This document shows positions 43,438-52,737 of a stretch of 64,000 bases of DNA, one piece after another. The notes under the pieces were generated by a model. That model saw only the letters and a program-made list of their open reading frames with translations, was not told the DNA's origin and searched no databases. The position numbers were made by a program, and so were the translations under genes. Each line of letters begins with the position of its first letter. The stretch's first letter is position 1. The stretch is from the NCBI GenBank assembly GCA_964542315.1, contig CAZIUA010000002.1:1-64000 (forward strand), in the 5' to 3' direction. The stretch is from UBA11524 sp964542315. Lineage in GTDB: Bacteria > Bacillota > Clostridia > Christensenellales > Aristaeellaceae.

Positions 43438-43459
43438 TGCTTTCGTCCTCCTTCTTTAC

Positions 43460-45203
43460 TTACCGTTTTTGCCTCTGATGATAATACCCCAGTTGGAACA
43501 CACCCTGATCAGCCAGGTTCAGCCGTGCGGGATAGCTGCTTTCCATCCGCCCCAGGATCTGCCCGATCTGCCTGTCATAGTGGATGCGCGCGCCGTCCTG
43601 CAGCTTTTTCAGATGCGCCTGAGAAAGGCGGATCAGCGTGGGGAAGGCGACCGCAGGCGGAGTTGAAGTACCGGTCGCGAATGGTGGCGTTGATGCCCGG
43701 GTTTGCCCGCTCCTGAAGATCCTCCAGGACGGCAAAGAGCCTGCCCAGCAAATAAGGGGCATAGGTCGTTTCCTCGTTGAGCTGCACAGTCAAAACCTCC
43801 TTTTGTGTGAAAGCATTCTGGCGGATGAGATAGGCCTTGATGATCGCCGCGCGCCCGCGGGTGACCTTGCGTTCCGCGCGGATGCGAAGCTGCGTCTGTT
43901 CATACAGGGTGGCCGGATACGGCGTTCCCTGCCAGATGGCACGGGCCAGATCGCCCACCATCTTTGACAGTGGGTGCTTGTCCTGTTCATCTTGTTCATC
44001 CTGCTCATCCTGTGTACCCTGCTTGCTATGCGAATTCCGATTCACTGCCTCATTCAGCAGCCACCACAGGGACAATTCGTTGTAATGGTCAAACGCCGGC
44101 TTGACGATGCGCAGATCCTCCTGATGCCTGGCCACGTTCTCCATCAAATGGCCGAAAGCACCTTGCAGGAAGAACCGCACGGACAGCCGCGCCGCATTGG
44201 GAGCCAGCCCCATGATGAAGAAATTCTCGGACGCATCGAGCTGCATATCCTTCCAGGCCGCGTTCTTGCCCTGCGCCACAAGGGACAACGCATCCGTCAG
44301 CGCGGCATCATCAATCGTATTGCTGCTCATCAGGTCACTGAAAAAATCGGAGTAGGATGCATTGCCATTTTCCGCCCAATACACCACTGTCGTTTCGCCC
44401 CTGCGCAGATGATGCTGCCGATCCGCCAGCAGATAGTTGAGCGCCGCGCCATAGGCGAAGGCGGCCTGGGTGCTGACGGGAGCATTGCGGCCCTGATCGC
44501 CATCACGCCCATAGGACTCCAGCGACGGCGCATTGAAGGACACCAGCGAGGCGCCAGAAGATTGCGCCCCCTGCACGCCCTTGATGCTCGGATGCAGCAC
44601 CTGCACAGGCCGCATTTCGCCAGTGACGAGGCATTGCATCTCCTCCGCCTCTGCAGTATCGGAGAAGGATGCATCCCAGACGGCGCGGATCTCCGGGATC
44701 TCATGGAGCATTTGATGCTCATAGAGGAAGATGAGGTTCCCGCCCTCGCAGATCTCGTCCAGATATTCGGCCAGCAGCGGATGCGCCGCGGCCTTTTCCG
44801 GCTCCCACTGATCCAGGAAGCGCAGCAGAGCCTTCGCCGCCGGGTGGGTCGAAGCGTCCAGCAGCGCATGGTGCTTCTCTCGGAAGGCTTCGAAGCACTG
44901 CAGGGTGCGTTCCGGCTTGCCCTTGGCATCCACGCCCAGCACATAGGAGGAATTGTCGCCCAGGAAGCAAGGGGCGATATTCACTGCACGCTTGGGTGGG
45001 ATCGGCAGATTCATCTCCTGCGGCACCCATGCGGTCTTCTTGCCGCGCGGCACTTCGACCTTCATCGGCAAAACGCCGGTCAGTCTGCCCCCGGCATCGA
45101 TTTCCAGCCCCCAGGAGACCTTCACAGGCACCCAGCCGGGCTTTTCCAGCGTCCCATTGGCTGCCAGCGCGTCATACAGCGCCGCCAACGATTGCAGGAT
45201 CAT
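43460..45203 (-). pseudogene. cas8c: cas8c (Csd1), frameshifted near its C-terminus
   Basis: The frame starting at ATG 45203, overlapping the cas5c stop as ATGA, codes for a normal Csd1 large subunit (MILQSLAALYDALAANGTLE, ... YNELSLWWLLNEAVNRNSHS) up to TIRDRYFNSAC at about residue 517. It then runs 25 unrelated residues to a stop at 43575. The family C-terminus (PAVAFPTLIRLSQAHLKKLQ ... GVFQLGYYHQRQ, 65 residues) lies in another frame ending at 43460. In type I-C the 3' part of cas8c also encodes the small subunit Cas11c, so both products are altered. The protein may keep PAM recognition, but Cascade is likely impaired. Confidence 0.9.
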
Positions 45204-45844
45204 TTCACCATCTCGCGATCCTTCAGGTCGATGACACCATTGACCATCTGCGCACGGAAGAACATCGGCTGGATATGCTCCAGGTCGGAATAATCCATGT
45301 CGTAGAGCATCCAGCCCAGATCGCGCGTCTCGGCAATGGCCGGGATGTCATCCCCCTCCCACAGGGCGACATGTGCCGTACATTCCCGGCAGCCCAGATA
45401 CGGTTGACTGTAGCATTGTCCGCGGCGGAGCCTGCGCTTGACGATATCCTGGAATTTTCCCTCGTTGTCCGACGGATTGGCCTTGTCCGTCATTTCGAAA
45501 TGCGCCTCGATCACATAGTGGACGTCCTGCAGCATCAGCGCGGCCCGCTGCTGAATCTCCCTGCTGGTCGCCAGATAAGGGGTCGGATTGATCCCGTTGG
45601 CCGCCTCCAGCGCGGTGCTGGCCAAGATCTTCGATTTCACCTCGTTGCGCCGCAGGTTTGTGAATCGCGGGGCTGAAAGCACATAGATCTTGTCGATCAC
45701 CCAGCGCAGCCCGGGATGGTAATAGACGGACTCAATGATGCCGCGCGCCGCACTGGGCGTGATGACATCATAGCTGACACGTTCCGTCTTCATTTCCGGA
45801 CGCGTAAAGCAGGCATCCTTGCCCCACACTTCCACTCGAATCAT
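45200..45844 (-). CDS. cas5c: Cascade subunit and crRNA-processing enzyme Cas5c
   Basis: 214 aa. In type I-C, Cas5c replaces Cas6: it cuts the repeat and holds the crRNA 5' handle. Starts MIRVEVWGKDACFTRPEMKT followed by SYDVITPSAARGIIES, and ends with the Cas5d/Cas5c segment PYLGCRECTAHVALWE. GAGAGGTGA lies 7 nt before the ATG at 45844. Intact; 50 bp downstream of cas3, and it overlaps cas8c by ATGA. Confidence 0.94.
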   Translation of the reverse strand: MIRVEVWGKDACFTRPEMKTERVSYDVITPSAARGIIESVYYHPGLRWVIDKIYVLSAPRFTNLRRNEVKSKILASTALEAANGINPTPYLATSREIQQRAALMLQDVHYVIEAHFEMTDKANPSDNEGKFQDIVKRRLRRGQCYSQPYLGCRECTAHVALWEGDDIPAIAETRDLGWMLYDMDYSDLEHIQPMFFRAQMVNGVIDLKDREMVK

Positions 45845-45894
45845 CCTTGCTTCACCTCTCATTCGTTTTTCTCGGGATCCGTCCTCCCGTTTCA

Positions 45895-47313
45895 TCAGCA
45901 GAACCACATACCGCCGCATTCGGGCTCCATCGTCAGGCCGCAATGCGCATCATACTGGCGATCATCCAGCAGGATGCCATATTCGCGCCCGGTCGGATAT
46001 TCCAGCACACCGGCCTGGATCAGGCGGTCAAAATGCTGCGGATATACATGGACAGCAAACCGGCCGAGCCTCCGCAGGGTGGTCCGTGTGGCCAGCCCCT
46101 GCCGCAGATCCGCCAATTCCGCCTGATCCTCCGCCACAGAGAGATACACCGGGATCGTCTGGCTGTCGATCAGGCGGAAGGCCGCTTCGATCTCGCGGAA
46201 CATCGGCCCGTCGCTGAGGCGCATGATATCCTGCTGATCCAGGAAGGGCCTCCCCCGGATGAACATGAGCTCATCAAAATAAGTATGGATCGCTTCAGGC
46301 GAAGCGATATCCGCATGCTGCGCCATGGTCCTGCGCAGTGCCGCGACGGGCTGATCATACATGGGGGCATCCCAGTTTTCCGTCGCCAGACGGAGTGCCT
46401 GATCCTCCCCGTCGAATTCCACATTGGCATGGTGCTCCAGCACATTTTCCGCCCCGACGATCCGGCGGAAGACCTCCGCATTCTGCTCGATGATGCTGGT
46501 ATACGGCACCACATAGATCACCCGTCGCAGGCCATGCGCCGCGGCATGGGACAATGCAAAGGCCAGCGACGAGACGGTCTTTCCGCCGCCTGTAGGGACA
46601 GTCAGCGTATACAGCCCCGGCGCATCCTCCGCCCCGTGCAGGCAGCGCTCCAGGATCTCCGTCCGCTTCTGGTTCAGCGCCGACCCAGTCCCCTTCCGCC
46701 AGGGCGCCACATACTTTTCCAGCCTGTCCAGCAGCTGCGCTGGCGTCATGTCACGCCCGCGCTGGACACTGCCTTCTGCCATGTACGCTTCTGTATCCAG
46801 ATAATCCGCATCCACCAACGCCGAAAAGAGCATCCGCGTGTACAGCGCATTGGCAAATGCCTGCGTGCCCTTCGGGATGCCCCTGATCCAAGACGGGACT
46901 GCGGCCTTGTCTGGCACGGTGATCTCCGTTTTCCATGCATCCGCCGACGGCAGATCCGTTTTCTTCAGTCGGGACATCAGCGTGCCGTCCTCCCGGGAAG
47001 CCGCCGAGCCGCGGTCAGGCAAGCCGCCATGATGTCCCGCCACACAGAACGCCGCGTATCCGTCACCCATGCGCGCGGCCTTCTGCGCACCCAGCGTAGA
47101 ATGATCCACACGGGCCGTGTGCTCCGGATCGCGCTGACGAGCCTGCGCCGCTTCGCTGTATTTGCCGATATCATGCAGCAGACCAGCCCGGCGCGCATGC
47201 TCCCCGGCACCGAAATCCGCCGCGAAGGTCTCCGCCCGGTCCGCCACGCCATAGATGTGCTCCCTGAGCGGCTGATAGGCGCCATCCGCCCGTCGATGGG
47301 TGATATAGGCCAT
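45895..47313 (-). CDS. cas3: Cas3 helicase-nuclease with a large in-frame internal deletion
   Basis: 472 aa; intact type I-C Cas3 is usually well over 700. The N-terminal HD nuclease is complete (His19, His47-Asp48 in LLHDIGKYS, DHSTLG, AGHHGG), as is Walker A (TGGGKT, about 241-246) and motif Ia (VIYVVPYTSIIEQNAEVF). At about residue 317 the sequence jumps from ATENWDAP straight to MYDQPVAALRRTMAQ, which belongs to the C-terminal tail of Cas3 (DSQTIPVYLSVAEDQAEL, HVYPQHFDRLIQAGVLE). Motif II (DExH) and motifs III-VI are absent. So it cannot unwind or processively degrade DNA, although the HD site could in principle still nick. Confidence 0.9.
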   Translation of the reverse strand: MAYITHRRADGAYQPLREHIYGVADRAETFAADFGAGEHARRAGLLHDIGKYSEAAQARQRDPEHTARVDHSTLGAQKAARMGDGYAAFCVAGHHGGLPDRGSAASREDGTLMSRLKKTDLPSADAWKTEITVPDKAAVPSWIRGIPKGTQAFANALYTRMLFSALVDADYLDTEAYMAEGSVQRGRDMTPAQLLDRLEKYVAPWRKGTGSALNQKRTEILERCLHGAEDAPGLYTLTVPTGGGKTVSSLAFALSHAAAHGLRRVIYVVPYTSIIEQNAEVFRRIVGAENVLEHHANVEFDGEDQALRLATENWDAPMYDQPVAALRRTMAQHADIASPEAIHTYFDELMFIRGRPFLDQQDIMRLSDGPMFREIEAAFRLIDSQTIPVYLSVAEDQAELADLRQGLATRTTLRRLGRFAVHVYPQHFDRLIQAGVLEYPTGREYGILLDDRQYDAHCGLTMEPECGGMWFC

Positions 47314-47510
47314 CCACCTCGCCCCCTTGGCTGCATGCAAGTTGAATAATCGATGAATACGTCCTACAAGTCATGTTTCTTACTGACAGCATTCAACATA
47401 GAGATCATTTGTTCCTGTTTAACACGGCGGCACAGTAATGTTTTTTGCAGTTTTTTGTCGCTGAACCGCGATCCGCCGCATCAAGCCCTTGCGTAGCATC
47501 GCCCCCGCCA

Positions 47511-48191
47511 TCACCCGTCGATGGCCTCGCGCAGCCTTTCGATGGCCTTCTTTTCCACGCGAGAGACATAGCTCCGGCTGATGCCCAGCACCTCGGCGAC
47601 CTCATGCTGGGGGTGCTGGGTGCCGTCCGCCAGGCCGTAGCGCATCTCCAGCACAAGGCGTTCGCGCGCCGGGAGGCTGCTGAGCACCTGCTGCACCCGG
47701 GCGAGCGTCACCCGGCGGATAACGGTCTCGTCCACCTCATCCGCGTCCGTGCCGAGGATGTCCATATAGGTGATGTCATTGCCCTCGCCATCGGTGCCGA
47801 CGCTATCCTGCAGGGACACATCGCCGCGGTATTTCCGGCTGGCGCGCAGGGTCATGAGGATCTCATTTTCGATGCACCGCGCGGCGTAAGTGCCCAGCGC
47901 GCCCGACGCCGGCTTGAAGGTATTCACCGCCTTGATCAGCCCGATGACACCGATGGAGATCAGGTCGTCCGCGCCATAGCCCGGCACGGTGTATTTCCGC
48001 GCGATATGGCTGACCAGGCGCAGGTTGTGGGTGATGAGGGTCTCCCGTGCATCCGCATCGCCCGCGAGCATCCGCGCCACCAACTTTTCCTCCTCCGCAC
48101 GGGGGAGCTGCTTGGGGAATTCCGACTTTCCCGTGATGTACCCCAGCAAAAACAGGCTCTCCCTGAGCAGCAGTGTGATCATTTCCAGCAT
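47511..48191 (-). CDS. sigK: Sporulation sigma factor sigma-K
   Basis: 226 aa, RNA polymerase sigma factor of the late mother cell. Starts MLEMITLLLRESLFLLGYIT, which includes the pro-sequence, then region 2 (NLRLVSHIARKYTVPGYGAD, DDLISIGVIGLIKAVNTF), region 3 and region 4 (LPARERLVLEMRYGL, EVAEVLGISRSYVSRVEKKA). AAGGAGG lies 8 nt before the ATG at 48191. The gene is continuous, with no skin-type prophage element inside. Strong evidence that the organism forms spores. Confidence 0.94.
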   Translation of the reverse strand: MLEMITLLLRESLFLLGYITGKSEFPKQLPRAEEEKLVARMLAGDADARETLITHNLRLVSHIARKYTVPGYGADDLISIGVIGLIKAVNTFKPASGALGTYAARCIENEILMTLRASRKYRGDVSLQDSVGTDGEGNDITYMDILGTDADEVDETVIRRVTLARVQQVLSSLPARERLVLEMRYGLADGTQHPQHEVAEVLGISRSYVSRVEKKAIERLREAIDG

Positions 48192-48245
48192 GCGATCCGC
48201 CTCCTTGGCGCAGCGTATGACAGGAAAGGGGAGGATATGCAAAAT

Positions 48246-48460
48246 GCCCGCCCTGGGGAGGGGAGGGCTTTGTACGCTGCCGCCCCCGGCTTCCCCTTTG
48301 AGGGGAAGCTTTCGCCGCAGCGACTGATGAGGTGTGGGGACTTCGTCCCGTTTAGGCATACGGAACGATCATGCAGTTCGCGCATGGGGCGTCCAGGCCT
48401 CCCTTGTGCAAAGGGTGGTGGCCGAAATCTTTGTTTTCGGTCGGAGGGATTGATGTTTGC
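48246..48460. repeat. Dispersed intergenic repeat, copy 4
   Basis: Contains CTTCCCCTTTGAGGGGAAG, GCCGCAGCGACTGATGAGG, GGGACTTCGTCCC and a GCGCATGGGGCGTCC segment. Fills most of the 370-bp gap between sigK and the XRE gene. Confidence 0.65.
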
Positions 48461-48534
48461 CCAGTTAGTGGCTCATCGACACGCCCTCCGTCATGATCGT
48501 TTCCACTCTTTTCCGCTACGCACCTGCGATATTT

Positions 48535-48563
48535 TTTCTATCATCATATCGAGGTGATAGAAA
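48535..48563. promoter_or_regulatory. Inverted repeat covering the ribosome site of the small XRE gene
   Basis: TTTCTATCA, 11 nt, TGATAGAAA, directly abutting the ATG at 48564. The right arm overlaps GAGGTGAT, the ribosome site. It can act as a DNA operator for the XRE protein or as an mRNA hairpin hiding the start. Confidence 0.55.
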
Positions 48564-48806
48564 ATGACCGTCAAAGAAGCCGTGGCTGCCCGTTTTCAGC
48601 AGATCATGCAGGGGCGCAGCATGCGCGCCAACGAGCTCGCTGTCCGCAGCGGTATCACGCCATCGAGCGTGTACAGCATGCTCGATCCTCGCCGCAAGGA
48701 GGTCTCCGTCAACCTGGTCAAGAAGCTCTGCGATGGGCTGGACATGACCCTGGGTGAATTTTTTTCTGCGCCGGTGTTCGATGCGCTGGAGCAGGAAATG
48801 AAATGA
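48564..48806 (+). CDS. Small XRE-family DNA-binding protein
   Basis: 80 aa, nearly all helix-turn-helix: SMRANELAVRSGITPSSVYS as helices 2-3, then VSVNLVKKLCDGLDMTLGEF. Such stand-alone Cro/C1-type proteins are common in Clostridia. The inverted repeat at 48535-48563 suggests it controls itself. Followed by the promoter of the foldase gene. Targets unknown. Confidence 0.82.
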   Translation: MTVKEAVAARFQQIMQGRSMRANELAVRSGITPSSVYSMLDPRRKEVSVNLVKKLCDGLDMTLGEFFSAPVFDALEQEMK

Positions 48807-48873
48807 ACGGCGTCCGCCATATGTGAAAATCCGCTGAAGATTGTGAATAGGCTGTAACTTTTTTGATTTTCCA

Positions 48874-48902
48874 TTGCGCGATCGGCAAAAACGTGTCATA
48901 AT
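48874..48902 (+). promoter_or_regulatory. Promoter of the secreted foldase gene
   Basis: TTGCGC (48874-48879), 17 nt, CATAAT (48897-48902), about 50 nt before the start codon. Confidence 0.55.
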
Positions 48903-48953
48903 AGTAATCAGCGCCTGCGCGTGACGCGGGCAGAAGGGAAGGAACCTGTAAAC

Positions 48954-50267
48954 ATGAACATGATGAAGCGACTGATGGCGCTGCTGCTGGCCGCGCTGAT
49001 GCTCTGCGGCGTCGCCATGGCCGAACCGGCTGATGATGATGTGATGGCCACCGTGGGTGACATCACCGTGACCCGCGCCGACTATGAAGGCTATCTGGCC
49101 ACGCTGGTGAACTACTACGCCAATTATGGCTATGACACCACCGATGCCACCATCCTGAGCACCCTGCAGCTCTTCGCGATGCAGACCGCGGTGGAATACG
49201 CCGTGATGGATCAGAAGGTGGTCGAGCTGGGTCTGGCCCTGACCGAGGCGGAGACGGAAGCTGCCTCCGCTGAGGCTGCCGAGCAGTGGACCGCCACCAT
49301 CGAGGATGGCCTGGCCTACTACGGCATCACCGCCACCAGCACCGAGGAAGAGCGCGCCCAGACCCTGCTGAGCGTCCTGGCGGAGCTGGAGACCATGGGC
49401 TACACCGAGGATTCCTACATGGCGGATGCACTCAAGTACGCCGAGTATGAGAAGGTGTATGCCTACATCACCCAGGATATCAATGTCACCGACGAGGAAG
49501 TCGAGACCTACTACAACAGCCTGGTGGAAGCCGACAAGGCCACCTACAGCAACGATGCCGCCGCCTATGAGCAGCTGCAGTACATGAATCAGCTCTACGC
49601 CATGTATGGCATGACTGATTATGTCACCGAGGCGTACTATAAGCCCGAAGGCTACCGCGTGGTCACCCACATCCTGCTGTCCGCGGATGAGGCGCTGCTG
49701 ACCGCCTACGCTGACCTGCAGGCCACCTATGAGGAGCAGCAGAACACCCTGGAAGAGGGTGGCGAGGTCGAAGGCGAGCTGGTCACCGCTGAGCAGGTGG
49801 AAGCTGCCCGTCAGGCCGTGCTGGCCAATGTCCAGCCCATGGTGGACGAGATCAAGCAGAAGATGGCCGATGGCGCCACCTTCGCTGAGCTGATCCCCCA
49901 GTACACCACTGACCTCGACATGCAGGATGAAGCTGCCATCGCTGAGGGCTATGAGGTGCATATGGACTCCGTCAACTGGGTCATTCCTTTCCGCGATCAG
50001 GCCTTCACCGTGGATAACATCGGCGATGTCACCGAGCCTGTCGTGACCGATTACGGCGTGCATATCCTCCAGTATGTGGCGGATGTTCCCGGCGGCCCCG
50101 TGGAGCTGACCGAGGAGATGCGTGCCTCCTTCCTGACCGCGCTGCTGTCCAACGCCCAGAACAGCGCCATCCAGGATACCCTCACCCAGTGGGTCGAGGC
50201 GGCTGATGTGGTCTACTCTGACGAGGCCAAGACCATCATGGGCCTGACCGACACCGTCGCCGAGTAA
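48954..50267 (+). CDS. Secreted parvulin-type foldase (PrsA/SurA-like)
   Basis: 437 aa with a signal peptide (MKRLMALLLAALMLCGVAMA) that lacks a proper lipobox. An N-terminal SurA-like helical domain (about 25-210, rich in Tyr, Thr and Glu) is followed by a PpiC-type domain (about 230-410: YRVVTHILLSADEALL; DGATFAELIPQYTTD; GDVTEPVVTDYGVHILQYV). A long insertion with YADLQATYEEQQ splits the parvulin fold. Predicted to help exported proteins fold. AGGGAAGGAA precedes the ATG at 48954. Monocistronic, with a terminator at 50290. Confidence 0.82.
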   Translation: MNMMKRLMALLLAALMLCGVAMAEPADDDVMATVGDITVTRADYEGYLATLVNYYANYGYDTTDATILSTLQLFAMQTAVEYAVMDQKVVELGLALTEAETEAASAEAAEQWTATIEDGLAYYGITATSTEEERAQTLLSVLAELETMGYTEDSYMADALKYAEYEKVYAYITQDINVTDEEVETYYNSLVEADKATYSNDAAAYEQLQYMNQLYAMYGMTDYVTEAYYKPEGYRVVTHILLSADEALLTAYADLQATYEEQQNTLEEGGEVEGELVTAEQVEAARQAVLANVQPMVDEIKQKMADGATFAELIPQYTTDLDMQDEAAIAEGYEVHMDSVNWVIPFRDQAFTVDNIGDVTEPVVTDYGVHILQYVADVPGGPVELTEEMRASFLTALLSNAQNSAIQDTLTQWVEAADVVYSDEAKTIMGLTDTVAE

Positions 50268-50289
50268 GGCATCATCCCAACGCAGATTG

Positions 50290-50324
50290 GCCGTCCGGAC
50301 GAGATTTGTCCGGACGGCTTTTCT
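50290..50324 (+). terminator. Terminator of the foldase gene
   Basis: GCCGTCCGGAC pairs with GTCCGGACGGC, followed by TTTTC. Confidence 0.85.
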
Positions 50325-50354
50325 TGTGCATTCATCCGCATTTCGCCCCTGTAC

Positions 50355-50383
50355 TTGTCCCTGCCGGAAGAAAGTGCTATAAT
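50355..50383 (+). promoter_or_regulatory. ClC channel promoter
   Basis: TTGTCC (50355-50360), 17 nt, TATAAT (50378-50383). Confidence 0.6.
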
Positions 50384-50450
50384 GCTCAAGGCCGATCCGG
50401 CACACAACGCAAAAGAAAAGAGGCGATCCCTCCCCCTTGGGAGGACACAT

Positions 50451-51707
50451 ATGTTCAAGGCAAAAATGAAGGAGACCCTGGGGTATCTTCGCGCATTCAT
50501 CCTGTGGGCGCTGCTCAGCGCGCTGGTGGGCGCGGTCTGCGGCCTGGTGGGCGGCGCATTCGCCATGACGGTGGAGAAGGCGACCCATCTGCGCCAGCAC
50601 TGGACATGGCTGCCCTGGCTGATGCCCGCAGCCGGTCTGCTCATCGCCGGGCTGTATCACGCACTGAAGCTGCCCCTGTCCATCGGCACGGATGAGATCA
50701 TCAAGACCGTCCGCACGCAGGAAGGCGTTTCCCTCAAGATGGCGCCTGCCATTTTCATTTCCACCGCATTGACCCACCTCACCGGCGGCTCGGCCGGCCG
50801 CGAGGGCGCCGCGCTCCAGCTGGGCGGCTCCATTGGTGTGGCCATGTCCCGCCTGGTCAAGCCCCTGGGGGATAATCGGCGCATCTTCCAGCTCTGCGGC
50901 ATGGCTGCGCTGTTTTCCGCCCTGTTCGGCACGCCGCTGGCGGCCACGATCTTCGTCCTGGAGATCATCGATATCGGCAAATTCAACCACCGCGCGCTTT
51001 TGCCCTGCCTGATCTCCGCCCTCACGGCGCAGCAGGTCGCCCTGGGCATTGGCGCACCGGCTGAAGCCTTCCCCCTGGCGGCAGGTCTTGTTCAGGTCAG
51101 CACGGTGACGCTCCTCCAGGCGGGCGGCATCGGCCTGATCTGCGGCGCGGTGGCCATCCTCTTCTGCTATGTGATGCATTTCGCCGGGCGGACGCTGCGC
51201 CGCCTGCTGGCGAATGACTACCTCCGCATGGCCGTCTGCGGCCTGGCGGTGACCCTGCTGGCACTGGCCCTTGGCACGGCGGATTATCAGGGCAGCGGCA
51301 TGCAGGTGATCCTCGCTGCACTGCGCGGCGACGCAAAGCCCTGGGCGTTCGCGCTGAAGATCGTCTTCACCGCGCTGACACTGGGTGCAGGCTTCAAGGG
51401 CGGCGAGATCGTACCTTCCTTCTTCGTGGGCGCGACGCTGGGCTGCACGGCGGCGCCGCTGCTCGGGCTGGATCCGGCCGTTGGCGCGGCGCTGGGGCTG
51501 GTGGCACTGTTCTGCGGCGTGACCAATGGCACGCTGGCCTCCATCGCCCTGGCGACGGAGCTCTTCGGCGTGGAATATCTGCCGCTGTTCGCCATCGCCG
51601 CGGCGGTCAGCTATGCCCTGAGCGGCCATGTCAGCCTGTATCACACGCAGGCCTTCTCCGAGGAGAAAATGGGCCATATGCAGCCGCTGACGCCGCACCA
51701 CGACTGA
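50451..51707 (+). CDS. ClC-family chloride channel or proton/chloride antiporter
   Basis: 418 aa, about 10 membrane helices. The selectivity signature GGSAGREGAALQLGG, with the gating Glu, lies near residue 115; AALFSALFGTPLAATIFVLE and FKGGEIVPSFFVGATLG are the other conserved loops. The Glu of GREG is typical of both channels and antiporters, so transport mode is open. The ATG at 50451 fits the N-terminal helix and has GGGAGG upstream. It is followed 33 bp later by gluQ, possibly on one transcript. Confidence 0.9.
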   Translation: MFKAKMKETLGYLRAFILWALLSALVGAVCGLVGGAFAMTVEKATHLRQHWTWLPWLMPAAGLLIAGLYHALKLPLSIGTDEIIKTVRTQEGVSLKMAPAIFISTALTHLTGGSAGREGAALQLGGSIGVAMSRLVKPLGDNRRIFQLCGMAALFSALFGTPLAATIFVLEIIDIGKFNHRALLPCLISALTAQQVALGIGAPAEAFPLAAGLVQVSTVTLLQAGGIGLICGAVAILFCYVMHFAGRTLRRLLANDYLRMAVCGLAVTLLALALGTADYQGSGMQVILAALRGDAKPWAFALKIVFTALTLGAGFKGGEIVPSFFVGATLGCTAAPLLGLDPAVGAALGLVALFCGVTNGTLASIALATELFGVEYLPLFAIAAAVSYALSGHVSLYHTQAFSEEKMGHMQPLTPHHD

Positions 51708-51740
51708 TCCCACACCGACATCACACCCCCGGAGGCTCCC

Positions 51741-52661
51741 ATGCAGACACCAACCGGACGTTTCGCCCCGACGCCCAGCGGAAAGCTCCACCTGGGCAAT
51801 CTGCTCTGCGCGATGCTGGCCTACCTCTCTGCACGCGCGCAGGGCGGACGCTTCCTCCTGCGCATCGAAGATGTGGATGTGCCGCGCTGCCCGCGTTCCC
51901 TGGCGCAGCAGGCCATCGATGACCTGACCTGGCTGGGCTTCACCTGGGATGAGGCGCCGCTGTACCAGTCCGACCGAAGCGAGATCTACCGTGACGCGCT
52001 GGCCCGTTTGACCGACGCAGGGCATACCTATCCCTGCTTTTGCACGCGCGCCCAACTGATGAGCCTCGCCGCGCCCAATCTGGGCGACACGCAGGTGATC
52101 TATCCGGGCACCTGTGCGCATCTGAGCGCTGCTGAAGCCGCCGCGCGCGCCCTCGTCCGCAGTCCGGCCATCCGCCTGCGCGTCCCGGAGGAGGATGTGT
52201 CCTTCGCGGATGGGCTGTATGGCCGCCAGACCGAGAATCTCGCGCGGGACTGCGGCGATTTCGTCCTCCGGCGCTCCGACGGGCTGTATGGGTATCAGCT
52301 GGCGGTGGTAGTGGACGATGCCCTCAGCGGCGTCACGGAGGTCGTGCGCGGCCGGGACATCCTCTCCGCCACGCCGCGCCAGATCTATCTGCAGCGCCTG
52401 CTGGGCTATGATACGCCTGCGTATGTGCATATTCCGCTGCTGACGGATGCCCAGGGGCGCCGCCTGGCCAAGCGCGACAAGGATCTGGATCTCTCCGCAC
52501 TGGCCAAGCGCTTCACCCCGGCGGACATCTGCGGCATGCTGGCCTATAGCGCCGGCCTGCTGGAGGAAAACCGCCCCATCACCCTGGAAGGGCTAATCCC
52601 CCTCTTCGACTGGTCGAAAATCCGCCGGGAGGACATCCGCCTGCCCGATCTGCGCGGTTGA
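51741..52661 (+). CDS. gluQ: Glutamyl-Q tRNA(Asp) synthetase
   Basis: 306 aa, a GluRS catalytic core without the anticodon-binding domain. It adds glutamate to queuosine in tRNA-Asp. It has the HIGH-type motif (RFAPTPSGKLHLGNLLCAML), a zinc-site CFC (YPCFCTRAQLM) plus a later Cys (YPGTCAHL), VVRGRDILSATPRQIYLQRL, and the KMSKS-like GRRLAKRDKDLDL. CGGAGG precedes the ATG. Length fits the YadB family (about 300 aa). Confidence 0.9.
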   Translation: MQTPTGRFAPTPSGKLHLGNLLCAMLAYLSARAQGGRFLLRIEDVDVPRCPRSLAQQAIDDLTWLGFTWDEAPLYQSDRSEIYRDALARLTDAGHTYPCFCTRAQLMSLAAPNLGDTQVIYPGTCAHLSAAEAAARALVRSPAIRLRVPEEDVSFADGLYGRQTENLARDCGDFVLRRSDGLYGYQLAVVVDDALSGVTEVVRGRDILSATPRQIYLQRLLGYDTPAYVHIPLLTDAQGRRLAKRDKDLDLSALAKRFTPADICGMLAYSAGLLEENRPITLEGLIPLFDWSKIRREDIRLPDLRG

Positions 52662-52737
52662 GGGGACATCTACCGCTGCTTCCAACGAAAACAGTTATCC
52701 ACAATTCGTCCAGCGGATGAGGATTGACGATGCCTGT

